Shown: one piece after another, positions 51,188 to 54,404 of the stretch
How positions within the stretch are numbered: position 1 is the first letter of the stretch
Layout of the letters: every line of letters begins with the position of its first letter
Assembly: GCA_002724315.1 (NCBI GenBank)
Contig: PBOJ01000083.1
Coordinates: 1-54,404 of the forward strand
Source: Planctomycetaceae bacterium
Lineage (GTDB): Bacteria > Planctomycetota > Planctomycetia > Planctomycetales > Planctomycetaceae
DNA: 54,404 bases
Direction of reading: 5' to 3'
Program-made: the position numbers and the translations under genes
The notes under the pieces: generated by a model
The model's database searches: none
Seen by the model: only the letters and a program-made list of their open reading frames with translations
Told to the model about the DNA's origin: nothing

Positions 51188-52666
51188 CTAGAGATCCATG
51201 GCTGTTTCGATGTCGGGATCGAGTTTCGGGGGTGCGGAGCAGATCGAGACGACGTAGAAGACGGTCAATGAGGCCAGCAATGCGATGGCTCCGTTGTAGA
51301 AGAGGTGCGGCAGCGTCACCGAGAAGACCTGCAGGCCGACATTGAGGACCAGGCTGGTCAGGATGGCCAGGTTGCAGGCCAGCGGAGTGGCCCGTTTCCA
51401 GTTGAAGCCGATGGCCACCGTGGGCACGATGGCCCCGGAAAAAACCGACCAGCCGACGGCACCCAGCAATGCCACCATCTTCCCGCTGGCCAGTGCCACG
51501 CCGGAGGCGACGGCCGCGATCACGACGGTGGTGACGCGTGCCCAGAGCAGTTCGTTGTTGAGCGAGCGTCCGCGTAACGCGCGGGGGATGTCGTGGACGA
51601 TGGCGGCGGCACCGATGTTCAGGAAACTGTCTGCGGTCGACATGATCGCCGCCATCAGGCCCGCGAAGACGACCCCGGCCAGCACCGGGTGCGCGTAGGT
51701 CTTGAGAAATTCGGGCGATGCCTGGTCGGGTTCGCCCAGGGGTGCGTGCCCCCCCTGCAGGACCAGCGTTCGCATGCACAGCCCGATGCTGATCCACAAC
51801 AGTGCTGTCAGCAGAAATCCCACGACGCTCATCGGCAGCATCACGCGGGCGTCGTCGGGTTTTCGTGTCATCATCAGCTTGGTGATCAGGTGAGGCTGGC
51901 CGGCGACACCAAACACGAAGACGAAATACCAGGACAGGCAACCGACGATCCCGCGAGTGCCCCACGGGTTCATCGCCTCGGGGTCATCGAACAGGATCGT
52001 CCGGGTCATGCCCTCCAGGCCGCCGTCGACGCTGGCCACCGTGGCGGAGACCACCAGCAGGGCGGCCACGACCATGATGATGCCCTGGACCAGGTCGGTG
52101 TACACCGATGCGATGATGCCGCCGGTGACACAGTAAAACACCAGTACCGCGCAGCTGATCGCCATGCACACGCCGAGTGGCAGCAGGCCGATCGAGGCGA
52201 CATCGGCCAGGACGCTCTGCAACACCATTGCCATCGCCAGGATCTGCGTGCCCAGGTAACCCAGCACACCCAGCAGGATCGCGATGGCGGTCAGGAAGCC
52301 GGTCGAACGACTGTCGTAACGTGCGGTGACGACGTCGGGCAGCGAGACAGGGCTGGTCACTTCAGCCATCAGTCTCAGCCGTTTGCCCAGCAGGTAGAAC
52401 ATGCCGCAGAAGCCGAGCCCGGTCGAGACGATCATCCAGAAGGTCCCGGCACCGATCTTGTAGACCAGTCCCGGTCCTCCCACGAATCCCCAGCCGCTCA
52501 TCGTGCTGGAAAAGATCGCCACGCTGGTGACCAAAAAGCCCAGCCGACTGCCGGCCATGAAGAAGTCGTGGGTCGAACGGGTCCGCCGCATGGCCCAGAG
52601 ACCGACCACGATGCACAACAGCATGTAGCCGAGGATGAAGGCCAGGACGATTTGTGGGCGGTCCAT
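51188..52666 (-). CDS. Sodium:solute symporter (SSS) family transporter
   Basis: 492 residues from ATG 52666, about 13 membrane segments. SSS hallmarks: FFMAGSRLGFLVTSVAIFSS, STMSGWGFVGGPGLVYKIGA, MAMVLQSVLADV, GGIIASVYTDLVQGIIMVVA, GVAGQPHLITKLMMTR and FAGLMAAIMSTADSFLNIGA. The last two are close to the sodium-binding and solute/Na symporter signatures of the proline/acetate transporter group. Located after a small membrane protein (29-base gap) and a BKACE enzyme in the same operon, so the substrate is probably a carboxylate or betaine-like compound, by inference. Confidence 0.93.
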   Translation of the reverse strand: MDRPQIVLAFILGYMLLCIVVGLWAMRRTRSTHDFFMAGSRLGFLVTSVAIFSSTMSGWGFVGGPGLVYKIGAGTFWMIVSTGLGFCGMFYLLGKRLRLMAEVTSPVSLPDVVTARYDSRSTGFLTAIAILLGVLGYLGTQILAMAMVLQSVLADVASIGLLPLGVCMAISCAVLVFYCVTGGIIASVYTDLVQGIIMVVAALLVVSATVASVDGGLEGMTRTILFDDPEAMNPWGTRGIVGCLSWYFVFVFGVAGQPHLITKLMMTRKPDDARVMLPMSVVGFLLTALLWISIGLCMRTLVLQGGHAPLGEPDQASPEFLKTYAHPVLAGVVFAGLMAAIMSTADSFLNIGAAAIVHDIPRALRGRSLNNELLWARVTTVVIAAVASGVALASGKMVALLGAVGWSVFSGAIVPTVAIGFNWKRATPLACNLAILTSLVLNVGLQVFSVTLPHLFYNGAIALLASLTVFYVVSICSAPPKLDPDIETAMDL

Positions 52667-52695
52667 GGTCGAGCCGGAAAACCGGGGTCGGGAAG

Positions 52696-53205
52696 TCAGT
52701 CGGAGGACTTGCTGAGGTGTGGGAATTCGGCGGATGTCCTGTCGGTCACGATCTGCCGCCTGAAGAAGACGACGTAGATGCCGACGAACAGGAAGGGGAT
52801 GGATCCCATGCCATACAGTTGCCAGGCAGTGCCGGCCGGGAATGAGCCGAAGAATGGCGTGGCGTCCGGGTTGGCCAGTTGCCGGTGGTAGCTCCAGCAC
52901 ATCGCCGCGAACACGCCCTCGGCGATCACGGTGGTCGTGATCAGCAGTCCTCCCATCAGGCTGCCCCAGGGTGTGCCGCTGCCCCAGCCGATCAGGCCTC
53001 CAAATGCGGCGATCAACAGGACGCCGAACATCCAGCCCAGCAACAGCGTGTGCTCGTGACGCTGCGCTCCATCGTGACCCTGCTCCATCTTCGGGACCAC
53101 GTCGTGGGGGATGGCGAATCCGGCAACGGGTTCCGGAGAAAGAAGAATCGCGACGGTGACCGTCCACGAGGCGATCAGCAGCAGTGGGATCAGCCAGCGT
53201 GTCAT
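52696..53205 (-). CDS. Small four-helix membrane protein associated with the symporter
   Basis: 169 residues with four hydrophobic segments (about residues 5-24, 53-74, 82-103, 128-150) and a short His-rich loop (GHDGAQRHEH). Unnamed; the position directly before an SSS transporter and the size recall small accessory subunits of that family. ATG 53205 overlaps the BKACE stop in ATGA, so translation is coupled. No enzymatic motif is visible. Confidence 0.8.
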   Translation of the reverse strand: MTRWLIPLLLIASWTVTVAILLSPEPVAGFAIPHDVVPKMEQGHDGAQRHEHTLLLGWMFGVLLIAAFGGLIGWGSGTPWGSLMGGLLITTTVIAEGVFAAMCWSYHRQLANPDATPFFGSFPAGTAWQLYGMGSIPFLFVGIYVVFFRRQIVTDRTSAEFPHLSKSSD

Positions 53206-54038
53206 CGGGATTCGGCCCCCTCCGGCCCGGACAGGCCGAGGATCGCGCGGGCTTCGTCGGGTGTTGCTACCGGCCGCTGCAGTTCCTCGGCGATCCGGGC
53301 CACCCGCGCCACCAGTTGTTCGTTGGTGGCAAGTTCACCTCGGCGGTAGTAGAGATTGTCTTCCAGGCCGACCCGGACGTGGCCGCCCATCACGATCGCC
53401 AGCGCGGCCATCGGCAACTGGTGGCGGGCCACTCCGGCAACCGTCCAGGTGGATCCGGCTGGGATCGACTCGACCAGAAAATTCAACATCCGCGGCGTGG
53501 CCGGTTGGCCGCCCCGGATGCCCATCACGAAGTCAAAATGCAACGGCGGTTCGACCAGGCCCCGTTCGAGCAGTCGTACCGCATTTCCGATCATCCCCGA
53601 TTCGAAGATCTCCATCTCCGGTTTCGTGCCGGCTTCCTTCATCACCCCGGCGAGGTACTCGACGACATCGTCGGGATTCGCGTAGACCTGGTCGGGAAAG
53701 TTGACCGAACCGGTCGTCAACGAGGCCATCTCGGGGCACAGCCGCTGCACGCTTTTTCCGCGGGCCCGGGCGTCCATGTCGGCCCGTCCTCCCGTGGAGA
53801 TCTGGACGATGAGGTCGCTGCGTCGAGTGACCTCGGCGTGAATCTCACCAAAGACGTCCGGGTCGAGGGTTGGTCGTCCCTCGGTGTCCCGGGCGTGAAC
53901 GTGAATCATTCCGGCTCCCGCTTCGCGGCACTTCACTGCCGTCTCGGCAATCTCAGCGGGAGTGACTGGTACGTGGGGGGTCATCTCCCTGGTGGGAAGA
54001 CTCCCGTTGACCGCGACGGTGATGACCAGTTTTTCCAT
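53202..54038 (-). CDS. Beta-keto acid cleavage enzyme (BKACE, DUF849 family)
   Basis: 278 residues. Kce-type barrel: ITVAVNGSLP at the start, zinc ligands H46 and H48 in MIHVHARD, QISTGG, FESGMIGNA, HFDFVMGIRGGQPATP, and a third ligand Glu226 in VRVGLEDNLYYRRGE. The family condenses a beta-keto acid with acetyl-CoA (for example 3-keto-5-aminohexanoate or dehydrocarnitine cleavage). The individual substrate is not readable here, but coupling to a transporter suggests breakdown of an imported compound. Confidence 0.9.
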   Translation of the reverse strand: MEKLVITVAVNGSLPTREMTPHVPVTPAEIAETAVKCREAGAGMIHVHARDTEGRPTLDPDVFGEIHAEVTRRSDLIVQISTGGRADMDARARGKSVQRLCPEMASLTTGSVNFPDQVYANPDDVVEYLAGVMKEAGTKPEMEIFESGMIGNAVRLLERGLVEPPLHFDFVMGIRGGQPATPRMLNFLVESIPAGSTWTVAGVARHQLPMAALAIVMGGHVRVGLEDNLYYRRGELATNEQLVARVARIAEELQRPVATPDEARAILGLSGPEGAESR

Positions 54039-54324
54039 CGGCGTTTTGATGACGTGAGAGGAAATCCGGATGTCGCCCCCGGATCCGTGGATTCGATGGG
54101 ATCCCGACGGGCCCGGGAATCTCGAACCTCATGATATCACTCGCAGGGCTGTGGGTCAGACATGTGGATCGGCCGGTTCACTGGTCGGCATCGCGGGTTC
54201 GGTCGGTCAGTCCACTCGCTCGACCCGGGAAGTGACATCGGCCATGATGGAGGGGTCACGGGTCACGATGTGTCCCGTGGAGTCATCGAACCCACCTGGA
54301 TTCTCTCACCAACGGCAGGAACTC
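54039..54324. other. Divergent intergenic region with inverted repeat
   Basis: 286 bases between the BKACE operon (minus) and the RraA-like gene (plus), with no gene. Contains an inverted repeat CACGGG (54257-54262)/CCCGTG (54274-54279), 46 bases before the RraA-like start. It presumably holds both promoters; no confident -35/-10 pair was found. Confidence 0.5.
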
Positions 54325-54404
54325 ATGGTCGACCCGCAAGTCCTGGAAGAACTCAAGAAGTACGACACGCCCTCGATCACCAACGTGGTGGCGACCTATC
54401 CCGA
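54325..54404 (+). CDS. RraA-family protein, partial (N-terminus only)
   Basis: 26 residues before the window ends: MVDPQVLEELKKYDTPSITN, then VVATYP. The KYDTPSITNV pattern is typical of the N-terminus of RraA / 4-hydroxy-4-methyl-2-oxoglutarate aldolase-like proteins. AGGA lies 6 bases before the ATG. Enzymatic versus regulatory role cannot be judged from this fragment. Confidence 0.75.
   Translation, partial: MVDPQVLEELKKYDTPSITNVVATYP

Overview
The window is high-GC chromosomal DNA that reads as a member of the Planctomycetota. The evidence is three sets of the planctomycete-enriched secreted families (cytochrome-like DUF1549/DUF1553 and DUF1587/1592/1588/1585 proteins, each paired with a Tat-exported DUF1501 or DUF1552 protein), a DUF1080 protein, sulfatase, PhoD, PQQ-propeller and M1 peptidase genes, and a mitochondrial-like EF-G. 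No phage, IS element, CRISPR array or rRNA was seen. All gene calls come from reading translations and motifs; no database search was possible.

Region 1 (1-15130, minus strand) is one long type IV pilus / type II secretion-like operon. From its promoter-proximal end it encodes a PilB/GspE ATPase, a PilT retraction-type ATPase, a second PilB/GspE, a PilC/GspF platform protein, a GspG-like pilin, an extra pseudopilin, then GspH-, GspI/PilV-, GspJ/PilW- and GspK/PilX-like proteins, the last cut by the window edge. At least five of the pilin-type proteins carry 12-residue EF-hand-like calcium loops of the form DxNxNGxLDxGE, often back to back. No secretin, PilM/N/O or prepilin peptidase is present here.

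Region 2 (15310-20455) holds a tRNA-Ala(CGC) with its own promoter, an L-fuconate dehydratase with all expected catalytic residues, an exported M1 aminopeptidase fused to HEAT repeats, and a WD40 protein. A perfect 10-bp inverted repeat lies in the divergent promoter region that follows.

Region 3 (20498-30032) contains two paralogous gene pairs (di-CXXCH DUF1549/DUF1553 protein plus DUF1501 protein) that converge tail to tail. Region 4 (30042-40499) has the only long non-coding stretch, then EF-G, and on the minus strand a DUF1552 - DUF1592-type - (glycoside-hydrolase-like + M55 D-aminopeptidase-like fusion) operon followed by a DUF1080 protein with a long Ala/Lys tail.

Region 5 (40687-46725, plus) is a run of metabolic and exported enzymes: an N,N-dimethylformamidase-like protein, PhoD, a cupin, a PQQ-type propeller and an alpha/beta hydrolase. 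Region 6 (46722-54038, minus) carries a beta-keto acid cleavage enzyme translationally coupled to a small membrane protein and a sodium:solute symporter, then an exported protein of unknown family, an MFS sugar-acid-type transporter, a thioredoxin-fold protein and a sulfatase. An RraA-family gene starts at the right edge. Overall the accessory content suggests scavenging of sulfated or acidic sugars and other organic acids, with surface structures built by the pilus-like operon.
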